This document shows, in pieces, positions 44,646-53,477 of a stretch of 64,000 bases of DNA. Source of the DNA: Flavobacterium franklandianum (lineage in GTDB: Bacteria; Bacteroidota; Bacteroidia; Flavobacteriales; Flavobacteriaceae); the NCBI RefSeq assembly GCF_007097365.1, contig NZ_VJZR01000007.1, positions 31,922 through 95,921 on the forward strand, in the 5' to 3' direction. How positions within the stretch are numbered: position 1 is the first letter of the stretch; each line of letters begins with the position of its first letter. The notes under the pieces were generated by a model that was given only the letters and a program-made list of their open reading frames with translations, was not told the DNA's origin and searched no databases. A program made the position numbers and the translations under genes.

Positions 44646-45914
44646 TTGAAAGACATTATCCTCAAAGCCGAAAACATCTCTAAACAATACCGCCTTGGGC
44701 AGGTGGGGACTGGCACGCTCAGTCACGACCTGAATCGTTGGTGGCATCAGTTGCGGGGCAAAGAAGATCCATACCTCAAGATTGGTGATACCAATGACCG
44801 AAGTACCAAAGGCGAAAGCGATTATGTTTGGGCACTGCAAGACATCAATTTTGAAGTAAAACGAGGCGAAGTATTGGGTATTATAGGCAAGAACGGAGCG
44901 GGAAAATCGACCTTGCTGAAAATATTATCTAAGGTTACTGCACCTACCACTGGGAGTATCAAATGTAGAGGGCGTATTGCTTCTTTGCTCGAAGTAGGAA
45001 CAGGATTTAATGGAGAAATGACGGGACGTGAAAACATCTTCCTGAACGGAGCCATTTTGGGAATGACCAAAAAAGAAATTGACTCCAAGCTAGACGAAAT
45101 AATTGAATTCTCGGGTTGCCAACGCTACATTGACACACCTGTAAAACGCTACAGCAGCGGAATGACGGTACGATTGGCTTTTGCTGTTGCTGCTTTTCTG
45201 GAACCAGAGATTTTGGTGATCGATGAGGTTCTTGCTGTGGGCGATGCCGAGTTCCAGAAAAAAGCCATTGGCAAGATGCAGGATATTTCCAAACAAGGAG
45301 GGAGAACAGTTTTATTTGTGAGTCATAATATGGCGGCAATTCAAAAGTTATGTACCAAATGTATTTTGTTACAGAACGGAAAATTTATTATGGAAGGAAA
45401 GACAGAGGATGTTATAAACTTCTATTTGAGCCAGTCTGTTTTAAATGATTCTGAATATGTATTTAATACTAAATTGTCTGGATCAAAATTAGCTTATGCC
45501 ACCAAGTTAACTATTGAAGATAGTTATGGGAATTTAATGAATGAAATACCAATAGGTAAACCTTGGAGAGTTAAAATTCATTTCACGGTAAGTGAAAAAA
45601 CAAAAAATTTAGTTATTGGACTTGGAATGGCAGATATGATAGATACACCTATCAGAACCTCTTGGGCGATGCCCACTGATTATGATCCAGGGAATTATTT
45701 TGCCTCATTTACAGAAGAAAAAATTAAATTTAATAGTGGGCAATATAAATTGATTGTAGGGATTTCAAGAGGTTCAGAGTCGATTGATTATATAGATAAA
45801 GACATTGTTTTAACTATCTCCGATGTAGTTTATGAACAAGAGGAGTCTATTGTCAATAATAAAAGTGGATTAATAGTTGATCAAATGAAAACAAAAATTG
45901 AACAAATTTACTAA
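44646..45914 (+). CDS. wzt: ABC transporter ATP-binding protein Wzt with C-terminal glycan-binding domain
   Basis: 422 residues. Start at TTG 44646, supported by MKDIILKAENISKQYRLG, the usual family N-terminus. Walker A IIGKNGAGKSTLLKIL (about 79-94), VGTGFNGEMTGRENIFLNG, signature KRYSSGMTVRLAFAVA (about 167-182), Walker B ILVIDEVLAVGD (about 188-199) and switch His FVSHN. Residues about 270-422 are a beta-sandwich (Wzt_C) that in other systems binds the polymer end. Base composition drops from about 40-47% GC in the ATPase half to about 27% in the last third (hand-counted lines), which suggests the C-terminal domain came with a different glycan cassette. Confidence 0.95.
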   Translation: MKDIILKAENISKQYRLGQVGTGTLSHDLNRWWHQLRGKEDPYLKIGDTNDRSTKGESDYVWALQDINFEVKRGEVLGIIGKNGAGKSTLLKILSKVTAPTTGSIKCRGRIASLLEVGTGFNGEMTGRENIFLNGAILGMTKKEIDSKLDEIIEFSGCQRYIDTPVKRYSSGMTVRLAFAVAAFLEPEILVIDEVLAVGDAEFQKKAIGKMQDISKQGGRTVLFVSHNMAAIQKLCTKCILLQNGKFIMEGKTEDVINFYLSQSVLNDSEYVFNTKLSGSKLAYATKLTIEDSYGNLMNEIPIGKPWRVKIHFTVSEKTKNLVIGLGMADMIDTPIRTSWAMPTDYDPGNYFASFTEEKIKFNSGQYKLIVGISRGSESIDYIDKDIVLTISDVVYEQEESIVNNKSGLIVDQMKTKIEQIY

Positions 45915-45916
45915 GT

Positions 45917-46672
45917 ATGACTATTTACAACAGGGATAATTATATTTTAACCGATTCACCATTAAAAAAAGATCTTTTAAAATTATTTAAGAAGAATGAT
46001 AAATTGACTATTTTAGATATTGGTGGTTGTGAAGGTGAAGAGTCTATCCGATATTCTAGAATTTTTCCTTTTTCTTCTATCTATGTTTTTGAGCCATTGC
46101 CTGATAATCAAAAACTCGTTGCGGAAAACATAATAAAATATAAAGTTGAAAATGTGGCACTTATCCCATTTGCAGTTTCTGATGAAGAAGGGATTTCTCA
46201 ATTTTATGTTTCATCTGGTCATCCAGAAAATCAACCCAAGGATTTGGACTGGGATTTTGGGAACAAATCTAGTTCTCTTCTTACTCCAGAATTTAATCCC
46301 CACAAATGGCTTAATTTTAATGACACAATTAATGTTAAAACAATTACATTGAATTCATTTTTGGCTAATAATAAAATTAATAATGTAGATTTTATTCATA
46401 TGGATGTTCAAGGAGCGGAATTAAAAGTTTTAACAGGAGCTAATGATTTTATTAAAGAAACTAAAGCAATTTGGTTGGAAGTTGCAGATATTGAACTATA
46501 CAAAAATCAACCTTTGAGGAAGGATATTGAAAACTTCATGGATTCAAATGGATTTAATCTGGTGAAATCAGAAATTGATTGTCAGGTTGGGGATCAGTTT
46601 TATTTAAATAAAAAATATTACAAAATCATCTCACTTTTTAACAGACGACTTCAATTTTATTTAAAAAAATAA
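45917..46672 (+). CDS. FkbM-family methyltransferase
   Basis: 251 residues, starting 2 nt after wzt. SAM motif LTILDIGGCEGEESIRYSRI, FEPLPDNQ, then VDFIHMDVQGAELKVLTGAN, the FkbM hallmark (DVxGxELxVLxG). Likely O-methylates a sugar in the exported glycan. Methyltransferases next to Wzm/Wzt can cap the chain to stop growth; that role here is inference. AT-rich like the wzt 3' end. Confidence 0.85.
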   Translation: MTIYNRDNYILTDSPLKKDLLKLFKKNDKLTILDIGGCEGEESIRYSRIFPFSSIYVFEPLPDNQKLVAENIIKYKVENVALIPFAVSDEEGISQFYVSSGHPENQPKDLDWDFGNKSSSLLTPEFNPHKWLNFNDTINVKTITLNSFLANNKINNVDFIHMDVQGAELKVLTGANDFIKETKAIWLEVADIELYKNQPLRKDIENFMDSNGFNLVKSEIDCQVGDQFYLNKKYYKIISLFNRRLQFYLKK

Positions 46673-46717
46673 AGTAAACTATTTTTAATTTAATTATTAT
46701 CCAAATAAAAACTTCTG

Positions 46718-47548
46718 ATGAGACTTAAAAGATTTATTGAAAGATTTATTATAAAACTTACTAAAACAATTTTAAAAAAAAGAATTGGTCAAAAACAATA
46801 TCAAAATTTGTTTGAAAGTTTTTATTCCATCTCTTTGCATGGCATGAATATTGGAGGAGGTTCTGAAACAGATACTTCTGGTGAAAAAAACGCCTTGTTT
46901 TATATAAAAAATAAGTTGAAAAAATCGAATCAATTAGTGATTTTTGATGTTGGCTCAAATATTGGGTTATATACGATTTTGTTAAATGAAGTGTTTAGTG
47001 AACATTCAAAAATTCTTTCATTTGAACCTTCAAAAAAAACATTTAACAAGTTAAGTATAAACACAAGTCATATTAAAAAAACAAATTTGTATAATTTTGG
47101 ATTTGGAAATTCAAACACTTTTTTAACACTTTATTACAACCAAGAAGAATCTGGTTTGGCAAGTGTTTACGAAAGAAGATTAGATCATTTTAATATTAAA
47201 ATGGATTTAAAGGAAGAAATTGAAATCAAGACTATCGATTCATTTTGTGAAGAAAATAATATTGTTCATATTAATTTTTTAAAACTTGATGTTGAGGGTC
47301 ACGAATTAAGTGTTTTAAATGGTGCTGTAAAAATGCTAAATAGCCATAAAATAGATTTTATACAATTTGAATTTGGAGGCTGCAACATAGATTCCAGAAC
47401 CTACTTTCAAGACTTTTATTATTTATTAAGTAAAGATTTTTATATCTATCGAATTGTAAAAGATGGTTTACATAAAATCAATAATTATAGAGAGATGTAC
47501 GAGGCCTTTACTACTACAAATTATTTGGCCGAGCGAAAAGATATATAA
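46718..47548 (+). CDS. FkbM-family methyltransferase
   Basis: 276 residues. N-terminal basic helix (MRLKRFIERFIIKLTKTIL), SAM motif LVIFDVGSNIGLYTILLNE (about 73-91), SFEPSKKTFNKL, and INFLKLDVEGHELSVLNGAV (DVEGHELxVLxGA). Its last base is the first base of the next gene (ATGA-type overlap), so it is coupled with the fucosyltransferase. Distinct from the preceding FkbM protein in sequence. Expected to methylate a sugar hydroxyl of the glycan. Confidence 0.85.
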   Translation: MRLKRFIERFIIKLTKTILKKRIGQKQYQNLFESFYSISLHGMNIGGGSETDTSGEKNALFYIKNKLKKSNQLVIFDVGSNIGLYTILLNEVFSEHSKILSFEPSKKTFNKLSINTSHIKKTNLYNFGFGNSNTFLTLYYNQEESGLASVYERRLDHFNIKMDLKEEIEIKTIDSFCEENNIVHINFLKLDVEGHELSVLNGAVKMLNSHKIDFIQFEFGGCNIDSRTYFQDFYYLLSKDFYIYRIVKDGLHKINNYREMYEAFTTTNYLAERKDI

Positions 47549-48429
47549 TGCTGATTATAAAATTACAAGGAGGTCTAGGCAATCAAATGTTTCAATATGC
47601 ATTTGCAAGTATTCTTGCCCAAAAGAATAAAACAAAGGTTGTAATAGAGGGTAGTATCTTTGAACGGGTTGAAAAAACTCCTGGATTTACACCTAGAAAA
47701 TTTGAATTGTTCATTTTTGATAATCAGTATGATAGGGTTTCAGAATCAGATGTTATTTCGTTCCATCATTTATCTAAAATAAATAAGGCAAAAAAAAAAA
47801 TAGGTTTAAATTATCCTAAAATATATAATGAACCTTCGTTTGGTTTTCAAACGGATGCTTTGTCAATTAAATCTCCTGTTTATCTAAAAGGATATTTTCA
47901 GAGTTGTAAATACCTTATAGGTTATGAGAATTTTATAAGGGAACTATTTTCTTTTCCTGTTGATACATTAGACGAAATTAATAAAGAATTACTAATAAAA
48001 ATTAAGAACTTCAATTCAATTGCAATTCACATTAGAAGAGGTGATTATGTGAATGATAAAATGACTGCAGAATATCACGGAAGTTGTGGTTTAGACTATT
48101 ATTTGGAAGCTATAAAACTAATGGCTTCAAAAAACAAAGATTTTACTTTAGTGTTCTTCTCGGACGATAGCGATTGGGTCAAAGAACAATTTAATGATTT
48201 GCCTTATCCAAAAATAGTTGTTGAACATAATAAAGGAGAAGATAGTTGGAAAGATATGCTGTTGATGAGTTCTTGCCATCATAATATCATTGCCAATAGT
48301 TCATTTAGTTGGTGGTCAGCTTGGTTGAATATAAATTCTGATAAAACAGTAATTGCACCAAAAAAATGGTTTGAAACAAAAGATTTGAACACTCAAACAT
48401 TATTGCCTGAAGAATGGATAAAATTATAA
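47548..48429 (+). CDS. alpha-1,2-fucosyltransferase-like (GT11)
   Basis: 293 residues. GT11 signatures: MLIIKLQGGLGNQMFQYAFA at the N-terminus, YLKGYFQSCKYL, SIAIHIRRGDYVNDKM (the HxRRGDY donor-site motif), DYYLEAI, FFSDDSDWVKEQF, and IIANSSFSWWSAWLN near the end. Transfers fucose (or a related 6-deoxyhexose) from GDP-fucose, usually to galactose. GDP-fucose synthesis genes are not in the window. Overlaps the next GT2 gene by 16 nt. Confidence 0.92.
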   Translation: MLIIKLQGGLGNQMFQYAFASILAQKNKTKVVIEGSIFERVEKTPGFTPRKFELFIFDNQYDRVSESDVISFHHLSKINKAKKKIGLNYPKIYNEPSFGFQTDALSIKSPVYLKGYFQSCKYLIGYENFIRELFSFPVDTLDEINKELLIKIKNFNSIAIHIRRGDYVNDKMTAEYHGSCGLDYYLEAIKLMASKNKDFTLVFFSDDSDWVKEQFNDLPYPKIVVEHNKGEDSWKDMLLMSSCHHNIIANSSFSWWSAWLNINSDKTVIAPKKWFETKDLNTQTLLPEEWIKL

Positions 48430-49358
48430 ATGCACCAGTAGTTTCGGTCATTATGCCTGCTTACAATGCTTCGAATTACATTCAGGAGGCTATCAATTCT
48501 GTAATTGCACAAACATATACTGACTGGGAATTGATTATTGTTGATGATGGTTCTACTGATGCAACTTCATCCATAATAGCAAACAATAGCAATCAAGAGG
48601 GTCGTATAAAGAGTTTTTACCAAGAAAACGGAAAACAAGGTAAAGCAAGAAATTTAGGAATCACTAAAGCAAGTGGTTCGTATATAGCATTTTTGGATGC
48701 TGATGATTTATGGTTACCAGAAAAATTAGAAATTCAATTGCAAGAAATCAAAGAGGAAAATGTAGATTTAGTTTTTTCAGATTCTTATATTTTTAATAAT
48801 GATAATGTTTTCGATAGAAGTAGAAAGATGAATACTCTTAACCAAATTTTTAGAGGTGAGGAAGCATTGAAACATTTTCTTGATGGCAATAGAATTCCTA
48901 CCCTTACTGTATTAGTTAAAAAGGAAAGGATAAAATTTGTTAATGGCTTTACTGAAAAAAAAGAAATTCCTCTTGCCGAAGACTATCATTTGTGGTTAAA
49001 GATGTTAATTAGTGGTTTCGTTTTTTACGGTTCTGGTAAAATATTAGCTTCTTATAGAGTTCACGGAGAATCTTCTACTAGTCAAGATAAATTAGCCAAT
49101 AAACAACTCCCTGAGGTCTTTTTTGATTTGCTACAAAATAATTCTGAAGCAAAACCAATACTTTTAAGCGCTATAAAGAAAGTATTCAGAAAACAGTATA
49201 ATGGAAGAATTTATACAAAATCAGATTTTTATTTTGTTATAAATGAAAATTGTCGTTATTTGGATAAGCGATTCTATGCCCCTTTTTATAAAATTATCAA
49301 CTATTTTCTTGGAACGAAAATAACCAAGAAGTTTTTAAATCATTTGTTAAATGCCTAA
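48414..49358 (+). CDS. GT2 glycosyltransferase
   Basis: 314 residues. GT-A fold: VSVIMPAYNASNYIQEAINS, WELIIVDDGSTDATSSII, GKARNLGITKASGSYIAFLD, ADDLWLPEKL (the DxD-type metal site), and KEIPLAEDYHLWLKML (acceptor-side ED). An inverting sugar transferase acting on the growing chain. It overlaps the preceding fucosyltransferase by 16 nt and the next GT2 gene by 8 nt. Confidence 0.92.
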   Translation: MDKIINAPVVSVIMPAYNASNYIQEAINSVIAQTYTDWELIIVDDGSTDATSSIIANNSNQEGRIKSFYQENGKQGKARNLGITKASGSYIAFLDADDLWLPEKLEIQLQEIKEENVDLVFSDSYIFNNDNVFDRSRKMNTLNQIFRGEEALKHFLDGNRIPTLTVLVKKERIKFVNGFTEKKEIPLAEDYHLWLKMLISGFVFYGSGKILASYRVHGESSTSQDKLANKQLPEVFFDLLQNNSEAKPILLSAIKKVFRKQYNGRIYTKSDFYFVINENCRYLDKRFYAPFYKIINYFLGTKITKKFLNHLLNA

Positions 49359-50274
49359 AGTCTCCATCATCGTTCCCTGCTATAACCAAGCTCAATTTTT
49401 GGATGAGGCTTTGCAATCGGTTTTAGACCAGACCTACATTGATTGGGAATGCATCATCGTCAATGACGGCAGTACAGACCATACGGAAGAGGTGGCCCAA
49501 AGATGGGTATCAAAAGACAGTCGATTTGTTTGTTTGAAAAAAGAAAATGGCGGGTTGAGTAGTGCTAGGAATGCGGGTTTAGAAGCAGTAAAAGGGGAGT
49601 ATATCCAGTTTTTGGATTCGGATGATTGGATTGCTAATACCAAATTAGAATTATCGATAAATATGCTTCAGGAAGCATTTGATAATAATGTAAAAATAGC
49701 AATATCTAATTTTAGAAGGTTTATTAATAAAGTTGAAGAGCCTATGCTTAATTCTGGAATCTTAAAAGACGAATTCTTTAATTTTGACAGCATACTTTAT
49801 AAATGGGATGATACTTTTACAATACCAATTCATTGTGGTTTATTTGAAAAAACATTATTTCAAAATTTTAAATTTCCTGAAGAGTTAGGGGCAAAAGAAG
49901 ACTGGATTATGTGGGTAAGTTTGTTTTATAAAGATTGTAAAGCTGTTCATATTAATGAAGTATTAGCATTATATAGGATAAATATTGATGGTCTAACTCA
50001 TAAAGATATGACACAGGATATAATTAAAGCACATAATATTTTTAGATTAATTCTTTCAGAAGAAGAATTTAATAAATTGTCTGAAATTTTATTTGTTAGG
50101 TATATTAATTATACGAGTTATTTAAAATTTAGTCTTATTAATATTCAAAAATCGAATAGATATAGGGTTGGAAATATGATAAAAAAAAGTTTGTATAAAT
50201 TAGGGGTATTGAAAATGTCAAAAAAAATATTAAAAAATGTACTCAAAGTGAAAATCTTTTCAAAGTACTTTTAG
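49351..50274 (+). CDS. GT2 glycosyltransferase, possibly chimeric
   Basis: 307 residues. N-terminal GT-A half: KVSIIVPCYNQAQFLDEALQ, WECIIVNDGSTDHTEEVAQ, GGLSSARNAGLEAVKGEYIQ, FLDSDDW. The acceptor half has EELGAKEDWIMWVSLFY. The first 270-300 nt are about 42% GC and the rest about 22% GC by hand count of sampled lines, changing near 49640. The N-terminal half closely resembles that of the GT2 gene at 54372, while the C-terminal halves differ. This looks like a recombinant gene with a conserved donor half and a swapped acceptor half. Confidence 0.9.
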   Translation: MPKVSIIVPCYNQAQFLDEALQSVLDQTYIDWECIIVNDGSTDHTEEVAQRWVSKDSRFVCLKKENGGLSSARNAGLEAVKGEYIQFLDSDDWIANTKLELSINMLQEAFDNNVKIAISNFRRFINKVEEPMLNSGILKDEFFNFDSILYKWDDTFTIPIHCGLFEKTLFQNFKFPEELGAKEDWIMWVSLFYKDCKAVHINEVLALYRINIDGLTHKDMTQDIIKAHNIFRLILSEEEFNKLSEILFVRYINYTSYLKFSLINIQKSNRYRVGNMIKKSLYKLGVLKMSKKILKNVLKVKIFSKYF

Positions 50275-50311
50275 GTTTCCAACTTTTTTAAAATAAAATC
50301 GTAAAAAGATA

Positions 50312-51145
50312 ATGTCAACAGTTGCCATAGTGATTCCGGTTTATAAAAACGAAATGTCTCCATTTGAAACCATTTCATTGCAACAATGTTTTGCTGTTTT
50401 AGGGAATTACCCGATTGTTTTTATTTGTCCAAAAAAAATGGAGTTGGGTTCATTTCATCAGGATTACTCTAATAAGGCTAAATTTCTTTTTTTTGATGAT
50501 GATAATTTTGAGTCTTTAATTACTTATAATCAAATGATGTTATCAGTTTGGTTTTATTCTCATTTTATTAATTATAATTATATTTTAATTTATCAATTAG
50601 ATAGTTTTGTATTCAAGGATGAATTGATGTTTTGGGTAAACAAAGGATACTCTTATGTAGGTGCTCCATGGTTTCTTGGTAATTCAAATGATGATTCCGT
50701 AAATGAATTTTTTGGAGTGGGTAACGGAGGGTTCTCATTGCGAAATATTAAAGACAGCATTAGGGTTTTAAAAAGCAGAAAAAAAATAAGAAGTTTCAAA
50801 GAATTTATTTTGCAATGTAAAAAAACAAAAGTTACATTATATTGGCTTGACGCATTTAAGCAATATTATAGATCTTATTCATTTAAAAATTTGCATAGAA
50901 ACCGATTGGACAATGAAGATAAAATGTTTTGTTTAGCTGGTAAAAGAATTAAGGGATTTACTATTCCTGATGCACCACTTGCTGCTTCTTTTTCGTTTGA
51001 AATGCAACCAAAAAAATTATATAATTTGAATAATAATCAATTGCCATTTGGAAGTCATGCTTGGTGGAAATATGATTTAAAATTCTACAAGCCTATTATA
51101 GAAAAATTTGGATATTCTATGAATTTAAAAAATATAAAGAAGTAA
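50312..51145 (+). CDS. DUF5672-family putative glycosyltransferase
   Basis: 277 residues. Recognised by STVAIVIPVYKNEMSPFE, NYILIYQLDSFVFKDEL (a DxD-like site), YSYVGAPWFLG, VGNGGFSLRN, NRLDNEDKMF, and LPFGSHAWWKYD. These blocks define DUF5672 proteins, a GT-A-like group found in glycan loci. Reaction unknown. It probably adds a sugar to the same glycan. AT-rich, between two GT2 genes. Confidence 0.82.
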   Translation: MSTVAIVIPVYKNEMSPFETISLQQCFAVLGNYPIVFICPKKMELGSFHQDYSNKAKFLFFDDDNFESLITYNQMMLSVWFYSHFINYNYILIYQLDSFVFKDELMFWVNKGYSYVGAPWFLGNSNDDSVNEFFGVGNGGFSLRNIKDSIRVLKSRKKIRSFKEFILQCKKTKVTLYWLDAFKQYYRSYSFKNLHRNRLDNEDKMFCLAGKRIKGFTIPDAPLAASFSFEMQPKKLYNLNNNQLPFGSHAWWKYDLKFYKPIIEKFGYSMNLKNIKK

Positions 51146-51147
51146 CT

Positions 51148-51924
51148 GTGCCTAAAATATCCATCATAACGGTAAATTATAACGATGCTATTGGTTTAGA
51201 AAAAACCATTGTGTCGGTATTAAATCAGACCTATTCCGATTTTGAATATATTGTCATAGATGGTAATTCTACTGATGGAAGTAAAGAAGTAATCCTAAAA
51301 TATCAAGATCAATTGACTTATTGGGTTAGTGAACCTGATAAAGGGATTTATAATGCGATGAATAAAGGAATAAATAGTGCTATTGGGGACTATTTATTGT
51401 TTATGAATAGTGGGGATGTACTAGTTGACGATGCCACTATTTTGAAAATTTGTAGCGAAAAATTAAAAGAAGATATTGTTGCTTTTGACTGTTTTTTAGA
51501 AAAAGACAATGCGATTACCGGAAGAAGAACCCATATCGAAAATCCCACATTATTTTATGTGTACAAAAAGGGGTTTAAACACCAAAGTACATATATAAAA
51601 CGAAGTTTATTCCAAAAAGTTGGACTTTACAATGAAAGCTATATGATTGCCGGCGATCATGAGTTTTGGATTCGTAGTTTTCTAAACTCCACTACAACTT
51701 CAAAAAGTTATACGACTCCAATTGCGATTTTTCAATTGAATGGAATTTCACAAACAAGTACTTGGGGACAAGAGTATCAAAGAATAGAAAACGAGTTACT
51801 GCCAAATTTGATGACAGACTTTCGTTTATTGGAACAATTATTACCGTATCAGAATTCAAGAATTTTAACTGTAATAATAAATCTTCAAAAAATTTTTAAA
51901 AGTATAAGTCGTAAATTTAACTAA
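51148..51924 (+). CDS. GT2 glycosyltransferase (WcaA-like)
   Basis: 258 residues. It starts at GTG 51148, directly before PKISIITVNYNDAIGLEKTI, 2 nt after the DUF5672 gene. GT-A motifs FEYIVIDGNSTDGSKEVI, WVSEPDKGIYNAMNKGINSA, GDYLLFMNSGDVL, and IAGDHEFWIRSFL. This subgroup (EPDxGIYDAMNKG) is common in O-antigen and colanic acid loci. Sugar unknown. Confidence 0.92.
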   Translation: MPKISIITVNYNDAIGLEKTIVSVLNQTYSDFEYIVIDGNSTDGSKEVILKYQDQLTYWVSEPDKGIYNAMNKGINSAIGDYLLFMNSGDVLVDDATILKICSEKLKEDIVAFDCFLEKDNAITGRRTHIENPTLFYVYKKGFKHQSTYIKRSLFQKVGLYNESYMIAGDHEFWIRSFLNSTTTSKSYTTPIAIFQLNGISQTSTWGQEYQRIENELLPNLMTDFRLLEQLLPYQNSRILTVIINLQKIFKSISRKFN

Positions 51925-52093
51925 TTCTTGAGACTTTAAAATTATTAAACTAGAAGAAACTTGGTTAGAAAATAAAAAGAATGCCTAATTTTGGTTGCGG
52001 TTTTGAAGTTATAAATGGTATTTTTAGCTTCAAACTATTTCGAATTTTCATAAGCAAATTGAATGATTGCATATTCAAAACAAATAGATTATA

Positions 52094-53311
52094 ATGAAAT
52101 TTTTAGTAATTGAACAGGATTTAAGAGTTTGGGGGACCAGTCAAGGGATTATATCCCGTTCTTTTTTGGCAAAATTAAGAAAAGCCTATCCCCAATCGAT
52201 TATTGACGTAGTGTATTTAAAGCAAAGTGAAAGTGAAGACTGTCTGGATTTATTGCCAGTTAATTCTATTAAGACGTATGTTTTAGATTTGAAAATTCCT
52301 TTTTATACCAAGTTGTTCAATAAATTTTATTGGCGTTTTTTTCATGTTTCATTGATTAGAAATAACATTCACAAAGTATTCGGATCCTATATTACGAAGA
52401 TTGACTATCAGCAATACGACCATATTTTTATTCGAAGTGCAGGATTGGATTGTGAAACCATCTTGGGCGCTAAAGATTTATCCATCCTTAAAAAATCTAT
52501 TATTACTTTCAATGAGCCTTATCCTACATTTTGGTGTACAGGTTCAATCAGTCCATTGACAAATTTAGAGCTTTTTAAAGTAAAGGAAATGTTTGAAGTG
52601 GTCAATCAAGCAAAATCTTGTATGGCTACTGAAATTTTGTCTGAAGATTTGCAATATTTATATGGTTCGAGAAAGAAATTTTACAATTTGCCCCATCAAT
52701 ACGACGAGAGTGTTTTTGATTTATCGAAGATGGAAAATGTTTATAAAAAGAATAAAAAAATCATGATTTCTTATCAAGGGGCGATTCAGTTTGGTAGAAA
52801 TGTGGAAATTCTTTTAGACGCTTATCAAGAATTGTTAGAAAATAATCTGCTGTACATTGAAAATACGGAGTTTGTTTTGCGATTAAAAGGGATAGATAAG
52901 AAGAAATTGGTAGTCAAATATTCAAAATGTTCCAACATTAAAATCTTGGATTTTGCCAGTTTTTCTGATTCTTGTAATGAGCAAATGCATCAAGCCGATA
53001 TTAACATCATTTTGGAGAATGGCCCTTTGTATTGTAATGTTTTGGTTGGTAAAGCACCCTTTCTGGCAGCAACGCAGAAACCAATTCTCTCCATTTCTCC
53101 TGAAAGAAGTGAAATGCAAAGGATAATTACGGACCCTAAATATATTGCCAATTGCAATGATAAGGAAGAAATAAAACAAAAACTGGAAATCTTGATAGTT
53201 GATCGATTGAATTCTGATGCAGCAGTATTTCCTTTTGGGGATTATTTTAGTGAGGAAAATTTTAAAAAACTGTTAGATGCTGTTTTGTTTGACTCAAGTG
53301 GCCATTCATAA
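52094..53311 (+). CDS. GT-B glycosyltransferase-like protein
   Basis: 405 residues. It begins MKFLVIEQDLRVWGTSQGII, a Rossmann strand plus Gly-containing loop. The middle has MATEILSEDLQYLYG, a GT-B acceptor-domain-like helix pattern; the donor domain has KIMISYQGAIQFGRNVEILL, LRLKGIDKKKL, NIKILDFASFSDSCNEQMHQ, ADINIILENGPLYC and PILSISPERSEMQRII. No membrane segment. A family 4-like transferase is likely, but the EX7E motif is not clear (the ENGPLYC region stands in its place). Confidence 0.68.
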   Translation: MKFLVIEQDLRVWGTSQGIISRSFLAKLRKAYPQSIIDVVYLKQSESEDCLDLLPVNSIKTYVLDLKIPFYTKLFNKFYWRFFHVSLIRNNIHKVFGSYITKIDYQQYDHIFIRSAGLDCETILGAKDLSILKKSIITFNEPYPTFWCTGSISPLTNLELFKVKEMFEVVNQAKSCMATEILSEDLQYLYGSRKKFYNLPHQYDESVFDLSKMENVYKKNKKIMISYQGAIQFGRNVEILLDAYQELLENNLLYIENTEFVLRLKGIDKKKLVVKYSKCSNIKILDFASFSDSCNEQMHQADINIILENGPLYCNVLVGKAPFLAATQKPILSISPERSEMQRIITDPKYIANCNDKEEIKQKLEILIVDRLNSDAAVFPFGDYFSEENFKKLLDAVLFDSSGHS

Positions 53312-53477
53312 GAGATTCTTGAATGCGTTATTAGATTTATAGAATAAAGTTGCAGAACTAGATTGACAAAGATTTTAATAAAAATAGGATATGAAATGAG
53401 CATAACGGGAATGTGATGCAAATACCTATAAAGATATATGCGAATTACATATTCCTTAAAAAAAATATTATCTACAT

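Noticed and set aside
44822..45339. Antisense frames opposite wzt
   Set aside because: They exist because the GC-richer ATPase half has few antisense stops; no start context or homology.
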